Source of the DNA: Endobugula sp965225895
GTDB taxonomy: Bacteria > Pseudomonadota > Gammaproteobacteria > Pseudomonadales > Cellvibrionaceae
Direction: 5' to 3'
DNA: 64,000 nt
Assembly: GCA_965225895.1 (NCBI GenBank)
Contig: CBDDBR010000011.1
Span: 1,550,001-1,614,000, forward strand
Shown here: piece by piece, positions 1 through 7,896 of the stretch
How the letters are laid out: each line of letters begins with the position of its first letter
Position numbering within the stretch: position 1 is the first letter of the stretch
Made by a program: the position numbers and the translations under genes
The notes under the pieces: model-generated
Databases searched by the model: none
The model's input: only the letters and a program-made list of their open reading frames with translations
What the model was told of the DNA's origin: nothing

Positions 1-11
1 CAACATTTGTT

Positions 12-668
12 ATGACACAACTAAAATATATTGAAGTAGAAACCCAAGCCAACCCTACTGCCTCCGTTATTTGGCTACATGGCCTTGGCGCTAGCGGCAA
101 TGACTTTGAACCCGTTGTACCAGAAATGCACTTACCTATGGGGGTTCGCTTTATTTTTCCTCATGCTCCCAATAGAACCGTCACGGTGAATGGCGGTATG
201 GTAATGCCAGCATGGTACGATATTATTTCTATCAATATAGACCGCGTAATTGATACTGAACAAATTATGGAATCAGCCCAACAAATAGGTGAGCTGATTG
301 AACAAGAAATAAGCCGTGGCATTCCTAGTGAGCGTATTTTTATTGCAGGGTTTTCACAAGGCGGCGCCGTTGCCTATGAGGCGGCATTAAGTTACCCCAA
401 ACCACTCGGCGGGGTTATTGCACTATCAACCTATTTTGCCACACACAAAACAATTGCATGGCATGATGCCAACCGTAACACACCGCTATTTATTGGGCAT
501 GGTACCTACGACAATGTGGTGATAGAAACTCTTGGCCAACAAGCTGTTGAACTATTACAGGGCGAAGATTACTCGGTAGAATATGCTACCTACCCTATAT
601 TGCATAGTGTGTGCATGGAAGAAATCACCGACATATCAACGTGGCTACAAAAGCAGTTAAGTCAATAA
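12..668 (+). CDS. Alpha/beta-hydrolase carboxylesterase (phospholipase/carboxylesterase family)
   Basis: This 218-residue protein belongs to the small cytosolic carboxylesterase II/acyl-protein thioesterase-like hydrolases, which cleave short acyl esters. The nucleophile elbow GFSQGG places the serine at residue 115. The acid is probably D167 in GTYDNVV and the histidine H198 in ILHSVCMEE, so the triad is complete and in family order. The oxyanion-hole stretch LHGLGASG lies at residues 22-29. There is no signal peptide. Length is normal for the family. The ATG lies only 11 bases from the window edge, so its ribosome-binding site is not fully visible. It stands alone; the next gene points the other way. 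The natural substrate cannot be told from sequence. Confidence 0.9.
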   Translation: MTQLKYIEVETQANPTASVIWLHGLGASGNDFEPVVPEMHLPMGVRFIFPHAPNRTVTVNGGMVMPAWYDIISINIDRVIDTEQIMESAQQIGELIEQEISRGIPSERIFIAGFSQGGAVAYEAALSYPKPLGGVIALSTYFATHKTIAWHDANRNTPLFIGHGTYDNVVIETLGQQAVELLQGEDYSVEYATYPILHSVCMEEITDISTWLQKQLSQ

Positions 669-832
669 CGATAAGAAGAATTATAAAAACAGAAATAACT
701 CGCTTAAAAAACCCATAAAGCGATACTCACAGATGTGCTCGTACACACTTGTACACAACGAACGCGTACACAACAAAGCATACACAACAAAAGTATCGCC
801 TATTCCGTATTAATCACATCCACTCATTTTCA
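669..832. repeat. Intergenic region with short tacacaac repeats
   Basis: This convergent intergenic stretch carries four close copies of an 8-base tacacaac-like unit between about 744 and 800, spaced 12-20 bases apart. No gene and no clear T-tailed terminator is visible. The repeats are short and probably just low-complexity drift. Confidence 0.4.
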
Positions 833-1288
833 CTAAGAGCGAAAATATAAACTTAGACCGCTAAAAAATCGCTCTAACACTTCGTCAGTGCAGGCGACAA
901 AGTGTTTAGTACCTGGTTTACGAAAAAATGACGATATTTCGTGAGGCGATAGCTCACAATCTGCCAACATAAATGCATTATCTAAATCTCTTGCTTCAAG
1001 CTCTAAGGCAATGCGCACTTTCTTTAAAATAATATTATTTGTTAAGGCAACAGGATTACGTAACCCCTCTTTTGATGGCCCTCGACGAAAAATAATTAAA
1101 CCATCTAAAAAACGTGTCATTTGCGCGTCATCACATAACTGATATAGCTCTTCATCCTCGGCTTTAAAAAAAGCCAATACGCCGTCAACGGTCATCGAAC
1201 AACCACCCAAGGTAAAGCACTCAGCGATTGCCGTATCGTCTACATCTAAAATAAAACGCAAACGCTTAATCATTTCATTATTGTTCAT
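833..1288 (-). CDS. DUF1456 (YehS-like) protein
   Basis: A 151-residue protein made of two copies of the roughly 65-residue DUF1456 module seen in E. coli YehS. The first repeat spans about residues 1-70 (NNEMIKRLRFILDVDD, ending in RFLDGLIIFRRG) and the second about 75-148 (NNIILKKVRIALELEARD, ending in RFFSGLSLYF). Length and the two-repeat layout match the family. Its function is unknown; it is cytoplasmic and soluble. The ATG at 1288 follows an AGAGA stretch that can serve as ribosome-binding site. It lies 25 bases downstream of the DMT transporter and may be the last gene of that leftward operon. Confidence 0.88.
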   Translation of the reverse strand: MNNNEMIKRLRFILDVDDTAIAECFTLGGCSMTVDGVLAFFKAEDEELYQLCDDAQMTRFLDGLIIFRRGPSKEGLRNPVALTNNIILKKVRIALELEARDLDNAFMLADCELSPHEISSFFRKPGTKHFVACTDEVLERFFSGLSLYFRS

Positions 1289-1313
1289 GTATTTCTCTCA
1301 TTCTTTCCTGTAT

Positions 1314-2195
1314 TTATGCACGCTCTTTAGAGATAACATTAATAAATGCACCCGCCAAAATAAGTGCCGCCCCTAAAAATGTCCAGATTGTTGGTATCTC
1401 ATCAAAAAATAATGCGCCCAATATAATAGCAAATACAACCTGCAAATAAGAAAAACTCGTTGCCTTACTCGCACTCGCAGTTTGCATAGCTTTTGTTAAT
1501 CCTATTTGCCCTACCTGCGTTGCCACCCCCACAAGTAATAAACTACACCACGCCCAACCTTGGGGCATCACCATATTATCCCCCAATAACAATAGAGATA
1601 CAGGCAAGGCGATAATGGGAAAGTAAAAAATAATAACCGATGCATCTTCTGTAGCACTCAGCTTTCTTACCAATACATAAGCAATGGCACTTCCCAATGC
1701 GCCAGCAACGGCTAATGCAATAGCCCATAGTGGATATTCGCCACTCCAACCGCCAAATAAAAATTCTGGCCGCACAATAATCAACAAACCAATAAAGCTA
1801 CACACAATACATATCAGGGTAGATAGCTCGACACGTTCACGTAAAAAAACAATGGCTAATAACGCAGTAAACATCGGATGTAAATATTGCAATACTGTTG
1901 CTTCTGCAAAAGGAATATTAACCAGCGCCGTATACACACACACCAAAGCCAATGCACCTGCAAGACCTCGCGCCATTAATAAATTTTTACGGTTCCCTAA
2001 AAGAGAAATACCTTTACGCCGCACATCAAGATAACTGAGTACCGCTGAAATAAATGCTCTTGCCGCTACAATTTCTAATACAGGAATACCTTGGAGGTAG
2101 GCAACTTTAACGCTAGCCCCCATGACAGAAAAGCCCAACGCACTCATGATCATATAACGTGCGCTTAAGGGAATTGCCCAAAAAAAAGATGCCAT
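1314..2195 (-). CDS. DMT-superfamily transporter (two EamA domains)
   Basis: A 293-residue inner-membrane protein with about ten hydrophobic segments arranged as two EamA repeats (roughly residues 8-140 and 155-290), typical of drug/metabolite transporters such as amino-acid or nucleoside-derivative exporters. The first repeat ends in AIVFLRERVELSTLICIV and the second in ALFFDEIPTIWTFLGAALI, the usual conserved positions before the last helix of each half. The start ATG shares one base with the rimI stop codon (TAATG, base 2195), so the two are translationally coupled. The substrate cannot be assigned. Confidence 0.9.
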   Translation of the reverse strand: MASFFWAIPLSARYMIMSALGFSVMGASVKVAYLQGIPVLEIVAARAFISAVLSYLDVRRKGISLLGNRKNLLMARGLAGALALVCVYTALVNIPFAEATVLQYLHPMFTALLAIVFLRERVELSTLICIVCSFIGLLIIVRPEFLFGGWSGEYPLWAIALAVAGALGSAIAYVLVRKLSATEDASVIIFYFPIIALPVSLLLLGDNMVMPQGWAWCSLLLVGVATQVGQIGLTKAMQTASASKATSFSYLQVVFAIILGALFFDEIPTIWTFLGAALILAGAFINVISKERA

Positions 2196-2680
2196 TACAG
2201 ACTCAGTGGTTTAGCCATGATCAATGCATCTTCACGACGACCATTTTTATTTGGGTAATAATTAGGCCGCACGCCCACTTCATTAAAATACAAGGCATCG
2301 TATAAGGCGATAGCCTGAGTATTAGAGGCTCTTACCTCTAAAAATAATGTATGAATCGAATCATTAAACAATGCACTGATCTGCGTTAATAATAAACGCC
2401 CTACACCCTGCCGCTGGTATTGAGGGGCAACGGTAATATTTAATAACTCCGCTTCATCGGCTGCCGTAGAGGTAATCGCATAAGCAACAATAGCGCTTGG
2501 CTCACATGCTTCCAAAACATAACATTGATGTGACGATGACAGACTAGAACGAAAATGCGCTTCGGTCCAAGGATGTGCTTGTGCGTTATTTTCTATAGTA
2601 ATTATTGCATTAAGATCCGCGTCTTGCATTGTGCGCAAGCAATACTGTTTTTGCTGGTGATCAAGTAATACATTTTTCAT
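2195..2680 (-). CDS. rimI: Ribosomal protein bS18 alanine N-acetyltransferase RimI
   Basis: A 161-residue GNAT acetyltransferase matching RimI, which acetylates the N-terminal alanine of ribosomal protein S18. Visible are the N-terminal AHPWTEAHFRSSL (RimI proteins have HPW near residue 37), the acetyl-CoA-binding loop QYQRQGVGRLLL (Q/RxxGxG/A), FLEVRASNTQAIALYDALYF, and VGVRPNYYPNKNGRREDALIM at the C-terminus. All are diagnostic for RimI rather than a generic GNAT. It directly follows the HolD-like gene (1 base between them), the same order as holD-rimI in enterobacteria, and overlaps the DMT transporter gene by one base. Confidence 0.93.
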   Translation of the reverse strand: MKNVLLDHQQKQYCLRTMQDADLNAIITIENNAQAHPWTEAHFRSSLSSSHQCYVLEACEPSAIVAYAITSTAADEAELLNITVAPQYQRQGVGRLLLTQISALFNDSIHTLFLEVRASNTQAIALYDALYFNEVGVRPNYYPNKNGRREDALIMAKPLSL

Positions 2681-2681
2681 A

Positions 2682-3593
2682 TTATGCTGAATATGTATCT
2701 GAATGCATCCAGTGTTGTAACGCTTGCCACGTCACACGCTTTTGCATAGGGTCTTGCAACATATCGATCAAGCTCGGTGCAATCAAAGCGGTTGTATTCC
2801 ATTGCGTTTGCAAACACGAAGAACCCTTATGTTGCTCATAAAACGCGTGACTATCGCCTTCAATACTCAAAGAAAAACGTACCGCATTTTCACCTAATAA
2901 TAGAAGCGCTTGTAACGGTGCCTTTGCACATTGCGCCGAAATAAATGCTTGCACCATTGCGCGGGCTTCTGACTCAGGATGACTTAAACGATCATCTTTA
3001 ATCAGTGGCCAGCGTAAAGTATCACTCGGCGGTAGTTGCGCTAAAGAATACCCTACACTGCGTAATATATTTTGCAGTAGTCTGTCGGTGGGTAATGCAG
3101 TGCGAGGCTGGCGAGAATCAATAACCATAATGTCGTTATTAATACGCCACACACTTAATGAAAATCGAATATCTTCTTGTGTTTGCTCAACAGCAGATGG
3201 CGCCGATACCTGTGTGACGGTAGCAGAAACATCTGCTTGTTCATTAACTTGATGACTCGTTTCTGGTATTGAATCAACGGTAGACGGCAACGTTGCGGAT
3301 ACTGCGTCTGATGTTTTACCCAGCAAGGCGTTTAACGCATCTAACGCACTGGCATCAGCGGCGGTATCTTTCGGGGCAATGCTTTCTTTAGACGGTATAC
3401 GAGTATTTGTCTCAGCACCCGCTGCAATACCTGATTGCGTTAACTCGTCATCTGCCGTCGAGAATGCAGTGGGCTCCATTAATGCTTCATCGGATAACAG
3501 CTGCGAAGGCAACGCGTTAGGCAATGCTCGGCGAGGCATATAATTATCAATGCCTAAATGATCAAGATAGGTCAGGCGATGTTTTTCAAGCAT
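2682..3593 (-). CDS. Possible divergent DNA polymerase III psi subunit (HolD-like), with long linker
   Basis: The open frame begins at a GTG at 3626, but the ATG at 3593 (MLEKHRLTYLDHLGID) is the better start because it has GGA upstream and begins at the conserved part; it gives 303 residues. The first 25 residues (LxYLDHLGIDNYMPRR) resemble the N-terminal LQQLGITQW helix of HolD, which binds the chi subunit of the clamp loader. Residues about 40-150 are a Ser/Thr/Ala/Asp-rich, probably disordered linker. The C-terminal half (about 155-300) has a VMVIDSRQP stretch and a terminal TWQALQHWMH helix that can be placed on HolD's second half. Position directly before rimI supports the call. Typical HolD is only about 137 residues, so this is a tentative assignment. 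Confidence 0.55.
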   Translation of the reverse strand: MLEKHRLTYLDHLGIDNYMPRRALPNALPSQLLSDEALMEPTAFSTADDELTQSGIAAGAETNTRIPSKESIAPKDTAADASALDALNALLGKTSDAVSATLPSTVDSIPETSHQVNEQADVSATVTQVSAPSAVEQTQEDIRFSLSVWRINNDIMVIDSRQPRTALPTDRLLQNILRSVGYSLAQLPPSDTLRWPLIKDDRLSHPESEARAMVQAFISAQCAKAPLQALLLLGENAVRFSLSIEGDSHAFYEQHKGSSCLQTQWNTTALIAPSLIDMLQDPMQKRVTWQALQHWMHSDTYSA

Positions 3594-3669
3594 ATAAAAT
3601 TCCAATGGCTTTACCACAGCAAACACACATCATGTGATAAACAGTTTTCATGATTTTTTATCTACTGTT

Positions 3670-5214
3670 TTACACACCTTCGTGTTGTGGATGCGCTTTA
3701 TGAGATCCAACAGCTAACAAATTAAGGGCATGAAGATACGCCTTTAGCGATGCTGTAATCACATCAATATCGGCACCTACGCCATTCACGATATGCCCGT
3801 CTTTTTCTAAACGCACGGTCACATCGGCTTGCGCCTCGGTACCTGCGGTAATGGCGTTAACGGAATACAATGTTAGGTCTGCTTGACTATTAACATGTGA
3901 CTCTACGGCTTTAAAAGCAGCATCCACAGGGCCCGAGCCATGTGCTGTCATGGTGATGGCATCACCATTATCTGTCATTGTAATTGTGGCTTGTGGCTGC
4001 TCACCGGTTTTACATACAACTTCCATATTCGTAAAGCCGTATTGGTCAATCACATCGGCTGAGCCGTCACTCACTAACGCTTGTAAGTCTTCGTCAAAAA
4101 TTTCATGTTTTTTGTCTGCTAATGCTTTAAAACGAGTGAACACCGCATTAAATTCATCTGACGATGCAAAACTAATATCTAAATCTTCAAACCGCGCTTT
4201 CACGGCAGCACGTCCTGAATGTTTACCTAACACGAGTTTATTGGTGTTCCAGCCCACATCTTCTGCGCGCATAATTTCATACGTTTCGCGATGCTTTAAA
4301 ATACCATCTTGGTGAATACCAGATTCGTGAGCAAAGGCATTCACACCCACAATGGCCTTATTAGGCTGCACAGGAAACCCTGTAATACTCGATACTAAAC
4401 GTGAGGTAGGCACAATATGCGTACTATCAATGCCCGTGGTCACAGGGTACACATCTTGTCGTGTGCGAACGGCCATTACGACTTCTTCTAACGACGCATT
4501 GCCTGCTCGCTCGCCCAAGCCATTAATTGTACATTCAATTTGGCGAGCCCCATTCATCACCGCAGAAAGAGAATTAGACACAGCCAAACCTAAATCATTA
4601 TGACAATGGGTAGAAAAAATCGCTTTATCGGCATTCGGTACATTAGCAATCACACGAGCAAACATATCACCGTATTCACCCGGCTCACCATAACCTACGG
4701 TATCTGGAATATTGATCGTGCCAGCACCCGCAGCGATTGTCGCTTCGATAATACGACACATAAAATCAAACTCTGAACGACTGCCGTCTTCAAGAGAGAA
4801 TTCAACATTATCGGTATATTGACGTGCTTGGGTCACAGCTTTTACTGCTTGCTCTAAAACAGCATCGGGCTGCATTTGCAGTTTATACTTCATGTGAATT
4901 GGTGATGTGGCAATAAAGGTATGAATACGACCGCTATTGGCAGGTTTAATCGCTTCGGCAGCACGTTCAATATCTGCAGGTACGGCACGAGCCAAACTGC
5001 ACACGGTTGATTCTTTAACAACCTCGGCCACGGCTTTTACTGCTTCAAAATCACCTTCACTGGCAATCGCAAAACCTGCTTCAATAACATCAACATGCAT
5101 TTTGTCGAGCATTTTAGCAATACGCACTTTTTCGTCTTTGGTCATCGAAGCCCCAGGGCTTTGTTCACCGTCACGTAATGTTGTGTCAAAAATTACTAAT
5201 TTATCTTTACTCAT
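3670..5214 (-). CDS. leuA: 2-isopropylmalate synthase, short (E. coli-type) form
   Basis: A 514-residue enzyme condensing 2-ketoisovalerate with acetyl-CoA, the first committed step of leucine synthesis. The N-terminal FDTTLRDGEQSPGASM motif supplies the metal-binding Asp and catalytic Arg. The TIM barrel (about 5-275) contains EFSLEDGSRSE, STHCHNDLGLAVSNSLSA (metal His pair HxH at the strand end) and the second signature NGLGERAGNASLEEV. The C-terminal regulatory domain (about 375-505) carries the leucine-binding LeuA dimer fold. Length fits the roughly 515-residue LeuA class. The ATG at 5214 follows AGGTGT. A second, unrelated-form leuA lies at 24.0 kb. The neighbour upstream is the TIGR02444 gene (32 bases away), with which it probably shares a transcript. 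Confidence 0.96.
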   Translation of the reverse strand: MSKDKLVIFDTTLRDGEQSPGASMTKDEKVRIAKMLDKMHVDVIEAGFAIASEGDFEAVKAVAEVVKESTVCSLARAVPADIERAAEAIKPANSGRIHTFIATSPIHMKYKLQMQPDAVLEQAVKAVTQARQYTDNVEFSLEDGSRSEFDFMCRIIEATIAAGAGTINIPDTVGYGEPGEYGDMFARVIANVPNADKAIFSTHCHNDLGLAVSNSLSAVMNGARQIECTINGLGERAGNASLEEVVMAVRTRQDVYPVTTGIDSTHIVPTSRLVSSITGFPVQPNKAIVGVNAFAHESGIHQDGILKHRETYEIMRAEDVGWNTNKLVLGKHSGRAAVKARFEDLDISFASSDEFNAVFTRFKALADKKHEIFDEDLQALVSDGSADVIDQYGFTNMEVVCKTGEQPQATITMTDNGDAITMTAHGSGPVDAAFKAVESHVNSQADLTLYSVNAITAGTEAQADVTVRLEKDGHIVNGVGADIDVITASLKAYLHALNLLAVGSHKAHPQHEGV

Positions 5215-5246
5215 ACACCTAACTCTTATCTTTCATCAGCCATATT

Positions 5247-5885
5247 TTATAAAGCAATGGCCGTGTTTATTTTTACGGTTTCAAGGGCGACATCATACGT
5301 TATCTCGGGGTGTACTGCATGTAAGATATCGGTTAATAAATGTAGACCTACGCTATCTACAGGAGCGTGAGATAGGTATAAGCCACAATACGTTGCTATA
5401 TTTTTTACCGCGCACACGGACTGATGCATACACATCGCGTTTATAGCGTCAGTATCGGTAGTTTCTTGATGATTATGGGCATACACCTCAACATCATTTT
5501 TAATCATTCGTTCCAGCGCCTCAAGTAACTGCTGTTCAGCAAGTAATTCCGCGGCCTTAACCTCATCACGCACATGCTGCCACGCAGAAGAATGAGGTGC
5601 ATTGGGAACGTCAGTGGATACGGTATCAGGTATTGATTGCTTCATGACTTGGCGAATATGTCGAAGGGGACGAATACATTGCACCGTCCAAGACTCGGTT
5701 AACGAATGAACTTGCACCCACTGCGAAGGCGATAATACAACTGAATGCTGGCCAGCCCAAAAACAAAACAGCAATACAGGGACATCCGCGCTATAGGCGT
5801 CTTGCAGAGATAAACAAGCCTTCTCGACTTGCGACTGCTGATAAAGATTGCAGGCAAACGCCCACAAAGATATGATTTGCCCCAT
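5247..5885 (-). CDS. TIGR02444 (DUF2390) family protein
   Basis: About 212 residues from the preferred ATG at 5885 (MGQIISLWAFACNLYQQSQVEKACLSLQ). The open frame runs to 6014, but the upstream part is the antisense of the shikimate kinase gene and has no family similarity. The LWxFAxxLYxxxxVxxACLxLQDxxxADVxxLLFCxWxG pattern (residues about 7-50) defines this proteobacterial family of unknown function. A GGGTG run 7-11 bases upstream can act as ribosome-binding site. Its start codon overlaps the start codon of the divergent shikimate kinase-like gene inside one CATG. It lies 32 bases before leuA in the same direction. Confidence 0.8.
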   Translation of the reverse strand: MGQIISLWAFACNLYQQSQVEKACLSLQDAYSADVPVLLFCFWAGQHSVVLSPSQWVQVHSLTESWTVQCIRPLRHIRQVMKQSIPDTVSTDVPNAPHSSAWQHVRDEVKAAELLAEQQLLEALERMIKNDVEVYAHNHQETTDTDAINAMCMHQSVCAVKNIATYCGLYLSHAPVDSVGLHLLTDILHAVHPEITYDVALETVKINTAIAL

Positions 5886-6417
5886 GAATACACCCAAACA
5901 GCCTACGGCCGAAACATCAAACATTATTTTAATCGGAATGCCTGGCTCTGGCAAAAGCACACTCGGCGTGCAGCTTGCTAAAGATTTAGGCCTACAATTC
6001 CTAGATACGGACATATTGATTCAAACACAGCAGCAACAATGCTTACAATCTATTGTTGATACTCATGGTTATATGGCCTTGCGCGCGATTGAAGAACAGG
6101 TATTGCTCTCACTCAATACTCAAAAAACACTCATTGCCACAGGTGGCAGCGCGATATATAGCCATAAAGCCATGCAACATTTACAATCCCTAGGTACCAT
6201 TGTTTTTTTAGATGTTGACTTACATACCCTAGAATCACGTATTAATAACGAAGAGTCTCGCGGCATTGCTCGCCCCGAAGGGCAAAGTTTTACTGATCTA
6301 TTTGCTGAGCGCACTCCCTTGTATCAACAATATGCGAATATTGTGTATAACAATACAACACGTGAAGAAACAAAAACACTCATTGAGCAATTACACCTTT
6401 ATTCATCCAATACTTAA
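5884..6417 (+). CDS. Shikimate kinase-like protein
   Basis: A P-loop kinase of 177 residues from the ATG at 5884. The Walker A GMPGSGKST spans residues 18-26. The DTD motif (about 46-48) and the LRAIEE arginine follow the shikimate kinase pattern. The glycine-rich TGGSAIYS matches the shikimate-binding GGG region. The LID segment is SRGIARPEGQSFTDLF, a variant of the usual RPLL motif, so this may be the paralogous branch of AroK/AroL-like proteins rather than the main enzyme. In-frame ATGs exist at 5848 and 5872, but they lie within the antisense TIGR02444 coding part and extend the protein by residues without homology. No convincing Shine-Dalgarno is visible before 5884. The fadL-like gene follows 12 bases downstream. 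Confidence 0.78.
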   Translation: MNTPKQPTAETSNIILIGMPGSGKSTLGVQLAKDLGLQFLDTDILIQTQQQQCLQSIVDTHGYMALRAIEEQVLLSLNTQKTLIATGGSAIYSHKAMQHLQSLGTIVFLDVDLHTLESRINNEESRGIARPEGQSFTDLFAERTPLYQQYANIVYNNTTREETKTLIEQLHLYSSNT

Positions 6418-6429
6418 AATAATAAACTT

Positions 6430-7707
6430 ATGAAAAAACTGTACAACTATCGAAAAATACAAAAAATTTGCGCGTTACTTAGCCCCCTAGCAGTATTAAT
6501 ACATCAACCTGCATACGCAGGAGGATTTCAACTATCCGATCACAGTATTACCGCATTGGGTCGATCACAAGCAGGCTATGGAATTGTTGGCGATGATGCC
6601 TCTGCTGCTTTTTTTAATCCTGCAGGACTTTCTTTACTGAATAAAAAACAAATACAAGCGGGCGCCGCGCTCATTAGAGCCAAGGGGCATTTTACTAATA
6701 ACGGTAGCACAGGTGCGAATGTGGGTAACGATCATGATGGAGCACAAAACTCTATCACCCCCAGCCTGTATTACGTCACGCCCATTAATAAAAACATACA
6801 TTTCGGTTTAGCCATTAACTCACCGTTTGGTACACACACTCATTACGATAATGGCTTTGTGGGGCAATACAGCGGGTTAAAAACTAAAATTGTTACCATT
6901 AATATTAACCCCTCGTTCGCCGTTAAAATTAATGACTCTATTAGTATTGGCGCAGGTATTAGCTACCAAAAATTTGATGCTTCAATTAGTGCAGCAGGTA
7001 GCCCTCTAGCGCCTAATTCAACCCTTACCATTGAAGGCGATAGTGATAAGTGGGGCTATAATGTGGGCGCTATGTTTAGCTTTGTGGATCAGTCACGTCT
7101 TGGTATTAGCTATCGCAGTAAGATTGAACACGACATCGAAGGAGAGGCTATTTTCTCGAATTTCAGTCCCCTTGCAGACGGCAGCTTTGCCGCAACGGCA
7201 GGTTTTATTTCACCCGAAACAGCCTATCTCGCCTACACCAAACCTGTATCAGACAAATGGCAGTTATCACTAGGGTACCGTTGGACACGCTGGAGCCGCT
7301 TTGAGGAACTGGATGTGCAATTCCCAACAGGAGTTGCAACACAAAATTCCACAATTAATACGCAGTGGTCAGATGTAAAAACAATAGCCATTGGTACTGA
7401 CTATACACTCAACAGTAAATGGACATTACGGGCTGGCTACGCACAAGATGACAGCCCCGTACCTGACGCTACACGCTCAGTAAGAACCGTAGATTCTGAT
7501 AGAACATGGTATAGCATTGGCGCCAGCTATCACGCCAGTAACAATATACAGTGGGATGTGGCGTATCGCTATATTGCCTTTGATGATGCACCCGTTAGCC
7601 AAGATATTACTCGAAGTAACGGCACCGTAGCATTAGGTACATTAAATGGTGATTTTAACGATATCAATATTCACACACTGGCCTTTCAAATCAATTATCA
7701 GTATTAA
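6430..7707 (+). CDS. OmpP1/FadL-family outer-membrane channel
   Basis: A 425-residue 14-stranded beta-barrel-type protein that takes up long-chain fatty acids or other hydrophobic compounds. A signal peptide of about 30 residues ends at AYAGGFQLSDHSI, and the mature N-terminus GGFQLxxxSxxxLGRSQAG is the FadL hatch signature, followed by DDASAAFFNPAGL, a strongly conserved FadL motif. The barrel has the alternating aromatic pattern and ends in YQINYQY-like residues with a terminal aromatic residue as expected for Bam-dependent proteins. It is transcribed with the shikimate kinase-like gene (12-base gap) and faces the fad genes at 7.9-13.9 kb, which supports a fatty-acid role. Confidence 0.92.
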   Translation: MKKLYNYRKIQKICALLSPLAVLIHQPAYAGGFQLSDHSITALGRSQAGYGIVGDDASAAFFNPAGLSLLNKKQIQAGAALIRAKGHFTNNGSTGANVGNDHDGAQNSITPSLYYVTPINKNIHFGLAINSPFGTHTHYDNGFVGQYSGLKTKIVTININPSFAVKINDSISIGAGISYQKFDASISAAGSPLAPNSTLTIEGDSDKWGYNVGAMFSFVDQSRLGISYRSKIEHDIEGEAIFSNFSPLADGSFAATAGFISPETAYLAYTKPVSDKWQLSLGYRWTRWSRFEELDVQFPTGVATQNSTINTQWSDVKTIAIGTDYTLNSKWTLRAGYAQDDSPVPDATRSVRTVDSDRTWYSIGASYHASNNIQWDVAYRYIAFDDAPVSQDITRSNGTVALGTLNGDFNDINIHTLAFQINYQY

Positions 7708-7712
7708 TTTTT

Positions 7713-7757
7713 ATATCAATACATGCGCGCCTTTCATATAACGCGCATGTATTGATA
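7713..7757. terminator. Long perfect inverted repeat between fadL and fadE genes
   Basis: A 16-base stem (TATCAATACATGCGCG and its complement) separated by a 13-base loop lies 6 bases after the fadL-type stop codon and before the convergent fadE. It is suited to terminate the rightward transcript; there is no long T run, so termination efficiency is unknown. Confidence 0.65.
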
Positions 7758-7896
7758 GCATGATGATTAGGACTCTTTTTTATTCGTGCTATTTTTTGCC
7801 GTAGTATTTTTTCAGAACTGCTCTTTTTAGAACTACTTTTTCAGAACTATCTTTTTAAGCATCACTTTTTGCAACACTCTTTTTGTAACACTCTTT

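Noticed and set aside
5886..6014. Upstream extension of the TIGR02444 gene to 6014
   Set aside because: The extra 43 residues are antisense of the shikimate kinase P-loop region and have no family similarity.
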